A DNA stretch of 64,000 nt from contig JAFQTF010000035.1 of assembly GCA_017409205.1 (NCBI GenBank), positions 1 to 64,000 on the forward strand, in the 5' to 3' direction. The notes beneath the pieces are model-generated. The model searched no databases. It was not told the origin of the DNA and saw only the letters and a list, made by a program, of their open reading frames with translations. Each line of letters begins with the position of its first letter. The first letter of the stretch is position 1. Shown piece after piece: positions 32,431-40,903 of the stretch. This stretch comes from Oscillospiraceae bacterium (GTDB lineage Bacteria > Bacillota > Clostridia > Oscillospirales > Oscillospiraceae). Both the position numbers and the translations under genes were made by a program.

Positions 32431-33237
32431 TCAGGGAATAAAGTTTTCAAAAATGGGGAGCCAGCCTTCCTTAACGGCGGTGTCATAGTCCGCCTTGCTG
32501 CGGATGGTCCAGCTGACACCCTGGACACCGTAGAGCTTCCGGCAGATAAAGGTGCTGAGGTTTTTCCGGTCGGCAAACTTGTAGGCGGTGAAGTCGGGCA
32601 TGGAGAAGAAATGGGATAAGCTGTGAGTCAGCAGAATACGCAGGGGCAGGGACATATTGGGATCGGACCGGAAGAAATTTTCTGCCAGCTGGCCCCGGAT
32701 GATTTGCGGCCGGTTATTCTTCAGCCAGATCACACAGCGGGGATCGAAAGACTCCATGCAGTAAACACCCCTGTAGTCCTCCAGCATCCTGCATGCAGCT
32801 GCACAAAGAGCGGCATGGTTGCCGTCCACAGGTTTCAGCTCCACGATGAGAGGCGCCTTGCCGTCGTAAAGCTCCAGCAGCTGACGGAAGGTGGGGATGG
32901 TTTCCTCCGTGCCTTCCAGACGGTAGTTTTTCAGATCTTCCGTGGTCAGGTCTTCGATCCGGCCTTCGGCTCCGGTGGTGCGCTTTAAGAGGGAGTCGTG
33001 CATGACAGCCAGATTGCCGTCCTTCAGCAGATGCAGGTCGAACTCGATGCCGAAACCGTGGTCCAGAGCAGCCCGGAAAGCAGCCATGGAGTTTTCAGGA
33101 ATACCCTCACGGTGAAGACCCCGGTGGGCATAACTCCAGCCCAGCAAATCTTTCAGGCCCGGATGACCAACCCGGCCGCCCACACTGCCGATATAACACA
33201 TGAGAAGAAACAGAAGAATAACGACTGCAGCAATCAT
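32431..33237 (-). CDS. glycerophosphodiester phosphodiesterase
   Basis: The 268-aa protein has an N-terminal membrane anchor (residues 1-18) and the GDPD-family motifs AHRGLHREGIPENSM, GIEFDLHLLKDG and VMHDSLLKRTTG, giving His, Glu and Asp catalytic or metal residues, and a late WTIRSKADY. It hydrolyses deacylated phospholipids to glycerol-3-phosphate, here facing the outside or tethered to the membrane. It begins 3 nt after the MFS stop, so the pair is an operon. Confidence 0.92.
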   Translation of the reverse strand: MIAAVVILLFLLMCYIGSVGGRVGHPGLKDLLGWSYAHRGLHREGIPENSMAAFRAALDHGFGIEFDLHLLKDGNLAVMHDSLLKRTTGAEGRIEDLTTEDLKNYRLEGTEETIPTFRQLLELYDGKAPLIVELKPVDGNHAALCAAACRMLEDYRGVYCMESFDPRCVIWLKNNRPQIIRGQLAENFFRSDPNMSLPLRILLTHSLSHFFSMPDFTAYKFADRKNLSTFICRKLYGVQGVSWTIRSKADYDTAVKEGWLPIFENFIP

Positions 33238-33240
33238 GGA

Positions 33241-34560
33241 TTAATCCTCAATGTCGAAGGCTTCCAGACCCTTCCGGGCTTCCACCTTGTTATCACCGTG
33301 ACGGACGAAGCCCATGGTGATGAAGGAAGCAAAGACGAAAATGGCGGCATAGGGGAACAGGGTCTTGTAGCCGATGTTTTCCAGCAGCCAGCCGGCCACA
33401 ATGGGGGTCATGATCTGAGCAGTCATGGAGAAGGTGTAGTACAGGCCGGTGAACTTGCCCACCTCGCTGCCCTTGCACATTTCCACCACCATAGGCAGGG
33501 AGTTGACATTGATGAAGGCCCATGCCACACCCACCAGAATGAACAGAGCGTAAAGAATGGGGGAGAAGGCATTGGATACCATGGTATACAGGAAGGCGGC
33601 GAAGAAGGAGCCGGCCAGCAGCAGGGCGCCAAAACGGATGGTCTTCCGGCGGCCTACCTTGGAGGCCACGTTGCCGGAGGGGATGTAGGTGACGATGGCG
33701 CCGGCGGTGGCGATGGTCAGGCAGGTGTTGGCCTGACCCAGAGTCATATTCCAGCTCTCGGCGGCGTAGACAGAGAACCAGGTGGTGACACCATTGTAGC
33801 CAATGAACCACAGTGCAATGGAGGCCAGCAGGAAGGACAGGCTCTTCTTTACATCAGCGGGCAGCGCCTCGCCGGACTCGGTGACCTGGGTCAGATTATC
33901 CTCGGGATGGGCTTCCTCGTATTTCTTCTGCTCGGCCACCAGCTTGGGCTCGTTGACAAAGAACATGACGACAGCCAGGGCTGCCAGCATGATGCCGCCC
34001 ACGATGGCAAACAGGGGCAGATAGGACACGTAGATGTCAGAGGTGGTCTTGTAGAGGAAGGTGGTGATGATCAGGTAGATGATACCGCCCAGGGCGCCCA
34101 TCAGGTTGATGATGGCGTTGGCCTTGGAGCGCAGGGGCTTGGGGGTCACATCGGGCATCAGAGCCACGGCAGGGGAACGGTAGGTGCCCATGGCGATGAG
34201 CAGCAGGCCCAGACCAATGACGAAGCAGACCAGCTTCCAGACGGCGGGGGCAGCATGATAGCTGTCGGTCAGCAGAGGAAGGGTCATCATCAGCACCACA
34301 GCGGACAGGGTGCCGAAGAGAATGAAGGGACGGCGGCGGCCCATCTTGCTGGTGCACTTGTCAGACAGTCCGCCGAACAGGGGCAGCAGGAACAGGGCAA
34401 GCACATTGTCAGATGCCATGATGATGCCGGAGATGCTTTCGCCGATACCGAAGGTTTCAGTCAGGATCTTGGGTACCAGATTGTCGTACATCTGCCAGAA
34501 AGCGCAGATGGACAGGAACGCAAAGCCGACCAGGACAGTGCGTTTGGTATTGAGCTTCAT
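33241..34560 (-). CDS. MFS transporter, SLC45/sugar-symporter-like
   Basis: The 439-aa protein starts at ATG 34560 (GGAGG 9 nt upstream) and has about 12 transmembrane segments. The first half contains MYDNLVPKIL and the loop GGLSDKCTSKMGRRRPFI, a signature of the SLC45/sucrose-proton symporter-like group (D...GRRRP). A sugar or glycoside substrate is likely, but the neighbour GDPD also allows a glycerophosphodiester. A good promoter precedes it. Confidence 0.85.
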   Translation of the reverse strand: MKLNTKRTVLVGFAFLSICAFWQMYDNLVPKILTETFGIGESISGIIMASDNVLALFLLPLFGGLSDKCTSKMGRRRPFILFGTLSAVVLMMTLPLLTDSYHAAPAVWKLVCFVIGLGLLLIAMGTYRSPAVALMPDVTPKPLRSKANAIINLMGALGGIIYLIITTFLYKTTSDIYVSYLPLFAIVGGIMLAALAVVMFFVNEPKLVAEQKKYEEAHPEDNLTQVTESGEALPADVKKSLSFLLASIALWFIGYNGVTTWFSVYAAESWNMTLGQANTCLTIATAGAIVTYIPSGNVASKVGRRKTIRFGALLLAGSFFAAFLYTMVSNAFSPILYALFILVGVAWAFINVNSLPMVVEMCKGSEVGKFTGLYYTFSMTAQIMTPIVAGWLLENIGYKTLFPYAAIFVFASFITMGFVRHGDNKVEARKGLEAFDIED

Positions 34561-34592
34561 AAAGGAGCCTCCATTCAAATAAAATCTTTTTT

Positions 34593-34621
34593 ATTATACA
34601 GATTCTGACAGATATTGTCCA
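34593..34621 (-). promoter_or_regulatory. promoter of the MFS-GDPD operon
   Basis: TGGACA (34621-34616) -17 bp- TATAAT (34598-34593) on the minus strand. Confidence 0.65.
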
Positions 34622-34639
34622 GAGGAAAAGCGGTAAAAG

Positions 34640-34672
34640 AAAGCCCCGTCTGCCGGAAAACAGACGGGGAAG
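34640..34672 (-). terminator. terminator behind cutC
   Basis: CCCCGTCTG pairs with CAGACGGGG (within 34643-34668). The minus strand continues with a CTTTCTTTT tract. Confidence 0.7.
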
Positions 34673-34682
34673 CATATCATTT

Positions 34683-35435
34683 TCAGGGTTCCTCCAAAGC
34701 AAGCCGGGCGGCACGGACAGCAGCCTCACTGGTTTGCTGGATGTGCCATTCGTCCAGCCCCGGAAGGCCCATGGGGACACCCTCCCGGCGGAAGGTCATG
34801 CCGCTTTCCAGCTCAGTCTTGCAGCTGGCATGAAAAGCGCAGGCACCGGGAAGGGCAGCTCGGAAATGACGGATCACTCCGGCATTGACACCTGCGCCGA
34901 TCAGCACTTCCGGGCCGCCGGTCTTATCCCGGAGGGAAAGCAGATCGGTAATGGTCTCCTGCCCCAGACAGCAGGAAGCGGCGGCACCGGAGGTCAGCAC
35001 AGTATCGATGCCCAGCCTTCCGGCAAGCCGGTAGGTTTCCACCGGATCCCGGGAGACGTCGATACAGCGGTGCAGGGTGATGCCGCAGCCACGGCAGGCG
35101 GCCACCAGCGGCTGCATGGCGGTCATGTCCAGATCGCCTTCCGGCGTCAGACAGCCGATGACAAAGCCATTGGCACCGGCATCCTTCAGGGAATGGATCT
35201 GGGATACCATCATTTCCACTTCCTCGGGGGTATAGAGGAAATCACCGGGCCGGGGACGCATGAGACAGCGGACGGGGATATCCGATTCTGCCCGGATCTG
35301 CCGCAGCAGGGCCTCATAGGGGGTCAGGCCTCCGGCCAGCAGTGCGCTGCAGAGCTCCAGCCGGTCAGCGCCGCCCCGGATGGCGGCCCGGGCGGAGGCC
35401 AGGGAATCCACACAGATTTCCAGAAGTTTTGGCAT
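34683..35435 (-). CDS. cutC: CutC-family protein
   Basis: The 250-aa TIM-barrel protein starts KLLEICVDSLASARAAIRGGADRLELC and contains RPRPGDFLYT and GFVIGCLTPEGDLD, all hallmarks of CutC. The family was named for copper homeostasis in E. coli, but the biochemical role is disputed. It is cytoplasmic. The gene is third in the YegS-like kinase-NUDIX-CutC operon. Confidence 0.92.
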   Translation of the reverse strand: MPKLLEICVDSLASARAAIRGGADRLELCSALLAGGLTPYEALLRQIRAESDIPVRCLMRPRPGDFLYTPEEVEMMVSQIHSLKDAGANGFVIGCLTPEGDLDMTAMQPLVAACRGCGITLHRCIDVSRDPVETYRLAGRLGIDTVLTSGAAASCCLGQETITDLLSLRDKTGGPEVLIGAGVNAGVIRHFRAALPGACAFHASCKTELESGMTFRREGVPMGLPGLDEWHIQQTSEAAVRAARLALEEP

Positions 35436-35447
35436 AGACAGTCTCCT

Positions 35448-35915
35448 TTACCGGATCTTTTTGCCGTTGAGGACGGCCTCCGTCAGTATATCGCCATGGT
35501 AGCGCAGGGTCAGCAGGAAGAAGGGCTCTTCCTGCCACAAAAGATCCAGAAAGATCTGGTCGCCCTCCCATTTGGGAAGGGCATTGAGAAAGTCCCGGCT
35601 GATCCATTGCAGATCCCCTTCGTCACATTCTTTCAGCTCACCGTCAAACCCGTCGGCAGTGAACAGGTACATATATTCACCTTCGCAGCAGTCATTGAGG
35701 AAGGTGACGATGCCCCGGCATTTCCAGCGGGTCAGCGTCAGGCCGGTCTCCTCCCGGGCTTCCCGCAGGAGACACTCGTCCGGACTCTCTTCGGCTTCGA
35801 ATTTTCCGCCGATACCGATCCATTTGTCCTTGTTCACATCGTTCTTCTTTTTGACCCGGTGGAGCATCAGTACATCGTTGCCCCGCAGAACATAGCAAAG
35901 CGTGGAATTAATCAT
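35448..35915 (-). CDS. NUDIX hydrolase (MutT-like)
   Basis: The 155-aa protein has a complete Nudix box, GGKFEAEE...REAREETGLTL (residues ~38-60), with the Glu residues that bind Mg. The 8-oxo-dGTP-diphosphatase-like subgroup is likely from its short single domain and the KWIGIGGKFE lead-in. Its start overlaps the YegS-like kinase stop by 8 nt, so the two are co-translated. Confidence 0.9.
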   Translation of the reverse strand: MINSTLCYVLRGNDVLMLHRVKKKNDVNKDKWIGIGGKFEAEESPDECLLREAREETGLTLTRWKCRGIVTFLNDCCEGEYMYLFTADGFDGELKECDEGDLQWISRDFLNALPKWEGDQIFLDLLWQEEPFFLLTLRYHGDILTEAVLNGKKIR

Positions 35916-36810
35916 TGGTATTCACCTTTTTCACCAGACGAATGGCGTGATGCAGATTTTCGGCAAAAACCTCCGGATGACCGGCTTCCCGTTCGCCGTC
36001 CAGCGTCCAGGGCATGGAAGGATTGGCCAGAATACGGATCCTGCGGCCGGAACGGAAGGTGATCATGGCACAGTTGCTGTAATCCTGGGACTGGAGGGCC
36101 TGGATGCACTCGGCAATTTCCGTCAGATTCCGGGGGGCGCGCACCAGCAGCACTTCCATGAAACCGTCACTCATATCCACCAGAGAGGGGGACAGGCTCA
36201 GGATACCGCCCACAGAGGTGGAGTTGCTGATGGCACCGAAGAGGAAATCGTCCTCCACCACATCGCCGTCAATTTCCATGCGGACATGCTCCTTGCGGAT
36301 CTGGGACAGTTCGGAAATGCCGCTGAGGACATAGGCGGTGTGACCAAGCACATTTTTGATGCTCTGGGGGGTGGTGTAGCTGGTCTGGGTGAAGGCGCCG
36401 AAGGAAGCGATGTAGCTGAAATACCGGGAACCAAAGCGGCCAACGTCATAGGCAACGCTCTGGCCTTCCAGGATATCCTGGGCAGCACGCAGAGGATTGG
36501 TGGACAGCTTCAGACTGGCGGCAAAGTCATTGGTGGAGCCGGAGGGAATATAGCCCACGGGGGTCAGATGATCAGCTTGCAGCAGACCGGAGATGGTTTC
36601 GTTAAAGGTACCGTCACCACCGCAGCAGACCACCAGATCCACTTCGCCGCCCCGGAGGGCGGCCATCCGGATGGCATCGCCCTGGGCACCGGTGATATAA
36701 GTGATGACCTCATAATCCGCCCGGTTGAACAGGTTGATGATCTCCGGAAGAAGCTTTACAGCCTTTTTCTGCCCGGAGATGGGATTGACAATAAAGAGCA
36801 TTCTTTTCAT
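35908..36810 (-). CDS. diacylglycerol/lipid kinase family protein (YegS/BmrU-like)
   Basis: The 300-aa protein starts at ATG 36810 with KRMLFIVNPISGQKKA. It has the nucleotide-binding CGGDGTFNETISGL and GYIPSGSTNDFAASL, typical of DAGK_cat-domain kinases (DgkB, BmrU, YegS). It phosphorylates a lipid such as diacylglycerol at the membrane surface, recycling lipid from wall-polymer synthesis. It is the first gene of the operon, with a clear promoter at 36852-36879. Confidence 0.92.
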   Translation of the reverse strand: MKRMLFIVNPISGQKKAVKLLPEIINLFNRADYEVITYITGAQGDAIRMAALRGGEVDLVVCCGGDGTFNETISGLLQADHLTPVGYIPSGSTNDFAASLKLSTNPLRAAQDILEGQSVAYDVGRFGSRYFSYIASFGAFTQTSYTTPQSIKNVLGHTAYVLSGISELSQIRKEHVRMEIDGDVVEDDFLFGAISNSTSVGGILSLSPSLVDMSDGFMEVLLVRAPRNLTEIAECIQALQSQDYSNCAMITFRSGRRIRILANPSMPWTLDGEREAGHPEVFAENLHHAIRLVKKVNTND

Positions 36811-36851
36811 AGCCCTTACCTCGATTCGCAATATGGCTTTTCGTATCGTAT

Positions 36852-36879
36852 ATTATATCACCATCTGAAAAAATCGCAA
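36852..36879 (-). promoter_or_regulatory. promoter of the lipid kinase-NUDIX-cutC operon
   Basis: TTGCGA (36879-36874) -16 bp- TATAAT (36857-36852). Confidence 0.65.
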
Positions 36880-36978
36880 GTTAAGGAATGATCCTTCGAT
36901 GTCCTTTCGGAGAAAATTTACGGATCATTCATATTCGTACGACAGTTGCGGATGTGATGAAAAAATGATATATTACGG

Positions 36979-37390
36979 TAAATGATCGCTTATCTTTGTA
37001 GGGAGATGTTACTTTCTTGTCACCGAACAAGAAAGTAACCAAAGAAGTCGTCTTAAGGGGGACTTTTCAAAAAGCCGTCCCCCTTAAGAAGCCCCCTCCT
37101 GAACAGCTGGGCCTGCAGAATTTTACACGAAGGCGGGAATGTTCCGATTCCCGCCCATCCGTTCTCAGCACCACCCCATTTGGGCAGAAATCGGGACATT
37201 TCTGCCCAAATCAGGATCTAAGTTAAGGTGCTCCAGCGCCTACGGCGTTGCGGCCGGGGGATTCACAAGGGGACGGCTGGGGCGCGCGGGAGCGCGACTT
37301 ACAGGACCCCTTGTGCCTGCTTCTTTTGGTACTTTTTTGCAGGAGCAAGAAAAGTACAGGCAGAACCTTCGTAAGCGAAACGATCATTTA
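36979..37390 (-). repeat. MITE-like repeat, copy 3 (complete, inverted)
   Basis: A ~412-bp element in reverse orientation to copies 1 and 2, with ends TAAATGATCGCTT (36979-36991) and AAGCGAAACGATCATTTA (37373-37390). Internal sequence matches copy 2 throughout, apart from point changes and a variant patch near 37100-37130. It abuts the GGAGGGAGG ribosome-binding site of the radical-SAM gene. Confidence 0.85.
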
Positions 37391-37411
37391 TAGTAGGAGG
37401 GAGGAAGCTCT

Positions 37412-38284
37412 GTGATCATGCTCTCTGATTACTACCGGGAGAAATTCTGCTGCAAGGTGTATAAGCTTTCGCTGGACGGCGGATTTACCTGTCCCAACCG
37501 GGATGGCACTGTGGGCTGCCGGGGCTGCATTTTCTGCGCCGGGGACGGCAGCGGCGCCTTTGCGGAGAAGGAATGCGGCTCCGTAGCGGAACAGCTGGAG
37601 CGGGCGAAGCGGCGGGTGGAGGCCAAGAACCGGGGCGGAAAGTATATCGCCTATTTTCAGTCCTATACCAATACCTATGCGCCGGTGGAAACGCTGGAAA
37701 AACTGTATATGCAGGCCATTGCACCGGAGTATATCGTGGGCCTGGCCATCGGTACCCGGCCGGACTGTCTGGGGGATGACGTGATTGCACTGCTGGCCCG
37801 GATCAATGTCTTGAAGCCGGTCAGCGTGGAACTGGGACTGCAGACCGTGCATGAGGAGACTGTCCGGTATATCCGCCGGGGGTATCCCACGGAGGTATAT
37901 TTTGACGCCGTTCGGCGGCTGAATGCGGCGGGGCTGGAAGTGGTGACCCATATCATTCTGGGGCTTCCCGGAGAGACAGAGGCCATGATGCTGGAAACTA
38001 CCCGGCAGGCAGTCCGGTCCGGCACTGACGGCGTTAAGTTCCATCTGCTCCATGTGCTGAAGGATACGGACTTGGCGGAGGATTATGCCGCCGGTAAATT
38101 TGCGGCGCTGTCCATGGAAGAATACGGTGAAATTTTGAAAAAATGTATATCCTGTCTGCCGGAGCATATCATTGTACACAGGATCACCGGAGATGGGGCA
38201 AAGAAGGATCTGATCGCACCGCTGTGGTCGGCAGATAAGAAACGGGTGCTGAATTATCTGCACAAAGTGCTGGAAATCCGGTAA
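37412..38284 (+). CDS. radical-SAM protein, YhcC/TIGR01212-like
   Basis: The 290-aa protein has the [4Fe-4S] motif CPNRDGTVGCRGCIFC (CxnCxxC) near residue 30, then YFQSYTNTYAPVETL and LGLPGETEAMM, the standard features of the YhcC/ELP3-related group. The true reaction is unknown; RNA modification has been suggested for relatives. GTG 37412 is preferred because GGAGGGAGG ends 7 nt upstream; ATG 37418 is an alternative. It lies directly behind MITE-like copy 3. Confidence 0.9.
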   Translation: MIMLSDYYREKFCCKVYKLSLDGGFTCPNRDGTVGCRGCIFCAGDGSGAFAEKECGSVAEQLERAKRRVEAKNRGGKYIAYFQSYTNTYAPVETLEKLYMQAIAPEYIVGLAIGTRPDCLGDDVIALLARINVLKPVSVELGLQTVHEETVRYIRRGYPTEVYFDAVRRLNAAGLEVVTHIILGLPGETEAMMLETTRQAVRSGTDGVKFHLLHVLKDTDLAEDYAAGKFAALSMEEYGEILKKCISCLPEHIIVHRITGDGAKKDLIAPLWSADKKRVLNYLHKVLEIR

Positions 38285-38312
38285 TAGCCCGAAAAATTCC
38301 TGAAAATAATGC

Positions 38313-38341
38313 TTGACATTTTTCTATGCCCATGATAAAAT
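38313..38341 (+). promoter_or_regulatory. promoter of infC-rpmI-rplT
   Basis: TTGACA (38313-38318) -17 bp- TAAAAT (38336-38341). Confidence 0.75.
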
Positions 38342-38347
38342 GCTCAG

Positions 38348-38462
38348 GTAATAAAGAAGGCTGAACATCCGCCTCACCGCAAGCAGCAGCGAAACGGTCA
38401 ATATTCCACCTTTCCCACGGGCGAGGTACGGGTATGCGGATGCTTTGGCGTCCGCTTTTTTG
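38348..38462 (+). ncRNA. L20-type autoregulatory leader with attenuator
   Basis: The leader ends in a terminator, GCGGATGC (38436-38443) TTTG GCGTCCGC (38448-38455) and then T-run, just before infC. An early CATCCGC (about 38366-38372) can pair with the terminator's left arm as an antiterminator. In Firmicutes such leaders of infC-rpmI-rplT are bound by excess ribosomal protein L20, which favours termination. The position and switch fit that system; assignment to the family is by context. Confidence 0.75.
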
Positions 38463-38485
38463 TTGTTTATTTGGAGGTGCTTACC

Positions 38486-39004
38486 ATCGCAAAGTTAGAT
38501 CATCAGCTCAATGAGGAAATCCGCGACAAGGAGATCCGTCTGATCGGTGCCGACGGTGCCCAGCTGGGTATTATGTCTGCTGCCCAGGCCAATGCTCTGG
38601 CAGAAGAACAGGGCATGGATCTGGTGAAGATTTCCCCCAACGCCACCCCTCCCGTCTGCAAGATCATGGACTATTCCAAATTCTGCTACGATCAGAAGAA
38701 GCGGGAGAAGGATGCCAAGAAGAATCAGCGGGTCGTGGAAATCAAGGAGATCCGCATGAGCCCCAGCATCGACACCAACGACTTTAACACCAAGGTCAAG
38801 GCTGCTCAGAAGTTCCTGGCAGACGGCAACCGTGTCAAGGTCAGTGTCCGCTTCCGCGGCCGCGAAATGGCCCACACCAATCTGGGTGAGAAGCTGCTGC
38901 TGGACTTTGCTGCAAGCTGCACGGAGATCGCCAGCATGGAGAAGAATCCCAAGCTGGAAGGCCGCTTTATGGCTATGTTCCTGACCCCCAAGAACAGCAA
39001 GTAA
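38486..39004 (+). CDS. infC: translation initiation factor IF-3
   Basis: The 172-aa IF-3 (family size ~170-180) includes LNEEIRDKEIRLIGADGAQLG and the C-terminal VKVSVRFRGREMAHTNLGEKLL segment. The start is set at ATC 38486: GGAGGTG ends 6 nt before it and no ATG or GTG at a proper distance fits the N-terminus. An AUU/AUC-type rare start is the known device by which IF-3 limits its own translation. First gene of the ribosomal operon with rpmI and rplT. Confidence 0.93.
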   Translation: MAKLDHQLNEEIRDKEIRLIGADGAQLGIMSAAQANALAEEQGMDLVKISPNATPPVCKIMDYSKFCYDQKKREKDAKKNQRVVEIKEIRMSPSIDTNDFNTKVKAAQKFLADGNRVKVSVRFRGREMAHTNLGEKLLLDFAASCTEIASMEKNPKLEGRFMAMFLTPKNSK

Positions 39005-39049
39005 GTAATTTGTATTTCAACAAAAGATAAATGGAAGGAGAACCCACCT

Positions 39050-39247
39050 ATGCCCAAGCTGAAGACCCACAGTGGTGCAAAGAAGAGATTCAACCTGACC
39101 GCCAACGGTAAGGTTAAGAGAGCTCATGCTTACAAGAGCCACATCCTGACCAAGAAGACCACCAAGCGTACCCGCCATCTGCGCGCTACCGCTTACGCTG
39201 ACCAGACCAACGTCAGCGCCATCAAGGAAATGATTCCTTACAAGTAA
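39050..39247 (+). CDS. rpmI: 50S ribosomal protein L35
   Basis: The 65-aa, very basic protein [23 protein letters not shown] with the [11 protein letters not shown] segment is a full-length L35. Strong AAGGAG ribosome-binding site. It lies between infC and rplT. Confidence 0.97.
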   Translation: MPKLKTHSGAKKRFNLTANGKVKRAHAYKSHILTKKTTKRTRHLRATAYADQTNVSAIKEMIPYK

Positions 39248-39269
39248 TCGCAGAGGAGGATACTGAAAA

Positions 39270-39623
39270 ATGGCAAGAGTTAAAGGCGCAATGATGACGC
39301 GCAAGAGAAGAAATGCTACCCTGAAGCTGGCTAAGGGCTACTGGGGTTCCAAGTCCAAGCACTTCAAGATGGCCAAGCAGCAGGTCATGAAGTCCGGCAA
39401 CTACGCTTTCGCTGGCCGCAAGATGAAGAAGCGCGACTTCCGTCGTCTGTGGATCACCCGTATCAGCGCAGCTGTCGCTCCCTACGGCCTGAACTACTCC
39501 AAGTTCATGAACGGCGTCAAGAAGGCTGGCATCGAGCTGAACCGCAAGAGCCTGTCCGAGATGGCTATCAATGATGCAGCTGCTTTCGCAGCAATCGTCG
39601 AGAAGGCCAAGGCTGCTCTGTAA
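39270..39623 (+). CDS. rplT: 50S ribosomal protein L20
   Basis: The 117-aa protein [25 protein letters not shown] is a complete L20, which binds 23S rRNA early in 50S assembly and is the expected repressor of this operon through the leader at 38348-38462. Confidence 0.97.
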   Translation: MARVKGAMMTRKRRNATLKLAKGYWGSKSKHFKMAKQQVMKSGNYAFAGRKMKKRDFRRLWITRISAAVAPYGLNYSKFMNGVKKAGIELNRKSLSEMAINDAAAFAAIVEKAKAAL

Positions 39624-39636
39624 GAAGCATAGGAGA

Positions 39637-39667
39637 GACCCTGCCGGAAACGGCAGGGTCTTTTTTC
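39637..39667 (+). terminator. terminator of infC-rpmI-rplT
   Basis: GACCCTGCCG GAAA CGGCAGGGTC (39637-39660) with a tetraloop and TTTTTT. Confidence 0.9.
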
Positions 39668-39689
39668 TAAGCTGGTGGGATAGCACATG

Positions 39690-39899
39690 AATGATCGTTT
39701 GGCGAAGCGGTCTCTGCGGCGCCGTGTGATTTTGGCGCGTCGGGAATCTCCTGTCTATAGGCTGGTCCGATTCGGCAAAGCTGCAAAAATGGAGAGGATT
39801 GCTGCATTTTCGTATCGGACAGGCCATCTTCTGATGTAGGATGACGGATGGCGTCCAGGCCCGGATTATTGGCGGCAGTTTGCCGGGAAACGATCATTT
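39690..39899. repeat. short MITE-like derivative (~210 bp)
   Basis: It is bounded by a perfect 11-bp inverted repeat, AATGATCGTTT (39690-39700) and AAACGATCATT (39888-39898), matching the ends of the 410-bp family. Its interior is unrelated or heavily diverged. The right end is a few bases before the AAGGAGGG ribosome-binding site of the pseudouridine synthase. Confidence 0.65.
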
Positions 39900-39914
39900 G
39901 AAGGAGGGAAAAAT

Positions 39915-40775
39915 ATGGAACTGCGGCATGTTGCAATGCGGGAAGGACGGTTGTCCTCCTTTCTGAAGGAAGAACTGAAAATGTCCGCAGGACTGATGAA
40001 CAAGCTGAAATGGGGTGATGCCATTCAGGTCAACAGTCAGCCCCAGTGGACAAATTATGCCGTTGTGCCGGGGGACGTGATCACGGTACGGCTGGCGGAA
40101 GAGGAGCCGGAGTATCCCGCTCAGGACGGTCATCTGGATGTCCTTTATGAGGACGATCACATTCTGGTGGTGGACAAACCTGCCGGGATGCTGATCCATC
40201 CCTCCAGAGCGAAGTTTGACGGAACGCTGGCCAACTTCGTACTTGGGTATTATCAGAGGACAGGGCAAAAATGTGCCTTTCATCCCATGACCCGACTGGA
40301 CAGGGATACCTTCGGCATCGTGCTGCTGGCGAAAAACGCCCATGTTCATGCCCTTCTGCAGACGGCAGAGGTAAAAAAGACCTATCATGCCATGGTATTC
40401 GGCAGTCCCCGGCAGGAGGAAGGTGTGATCGATGCCCCTATAGCCCGGAGGCCTCTGCCCAGTCTTCTGCGGTATGTCGGGCCGGAGGGGAAGAAAAGTG
40501 TGACGGAATACCGGGTGCTGGAGCACTGTGGCGAGCTGTCCAGACTGGCACTGAATCCAGTCACCGGACGGACCCATCAGCTGCGGGTACACTGTGCCTA
40601 TGCAGGTTTCCCCATACTGGGGGATCCTCAGTATGGCAGCGAGGCCTCCCAAGGCCTCTCCGCGGAGCTGGAACTGTCCCACCAATTGCTTTGTGCCAAG
40701 CGGCTGGAATTCCGGCATCCCATCACCGGGAAACAGATGATGCTGGAATCCCGTATGGATGCGACCATAAGATAA
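39915..40775 (+). CDS. RluA-family pseudouridine synthase
   Basis: The 286-aa protein has an S4-like N-terminal region (SSFLKEELKMSAGLMNKLKWGD) and the catalytic core: DDHILVVDKPAGMLIHPS, RLDRDTFGIVLLAKN (catalytic Asp) and GRTHQLRVH. It isomerises uridines in 23S rRNA or tRNA, like RluD or YjbO. Which uridine is not deducible. It is monocistronic, and its 5' region is the MITE-like derivative. Confidence 0.93.
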   Translation: MELRHVAMREGRLSSFLKEELKMSAGLMNKLKWGDAIQVNSQPQWTNYAVVPGDVITVRLAEEEPEYPAQDGHLDVLYEDDHILVVDKPAGMLIHPSRAKFDGTLANFVLGYYQRTGQKCAFHPMTRLDRDTFGIVLLAKNAHVHALLQTAEVKKTYHAMVFGSPRQEEGVIDAPIARRPLPSLLRYVGPEGKKSVTEYRVLEHCGELSRLALNPVTGRTHQLRVHCAYAGFPILGDPQYGSEASQGLSAELELSHQLLCAKRLEFRHPITGKQMMLESRMDATIR

Positions 40776-40868
40776 ATAATCGTTTCTCTTCCTGTTGGAT
40801 GGAACGTACTTTTCTTGCCGATTCAAGAAAAGGGCATGCAACTGTTTTGTAAGACAGATGATCATTTA
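40773..40868. repeat. minimal MITE-like derivative (~96 bp)
   Basis: TAAATAATCGTTT (40773-40785) at the left and GATGATCATTTA (40857-40868) at the right are degenerate family ends. The centre keeps GTACTTTTCTTG, found at the same distance from the end in copies 2 and 3. It looks like an internal-deletion derivative. Confidence 0.6.
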
Positions 40869-40903
40869 CAGAAGAAAAAGGACACCGGATGGTGTCCTTT
40901 TTG

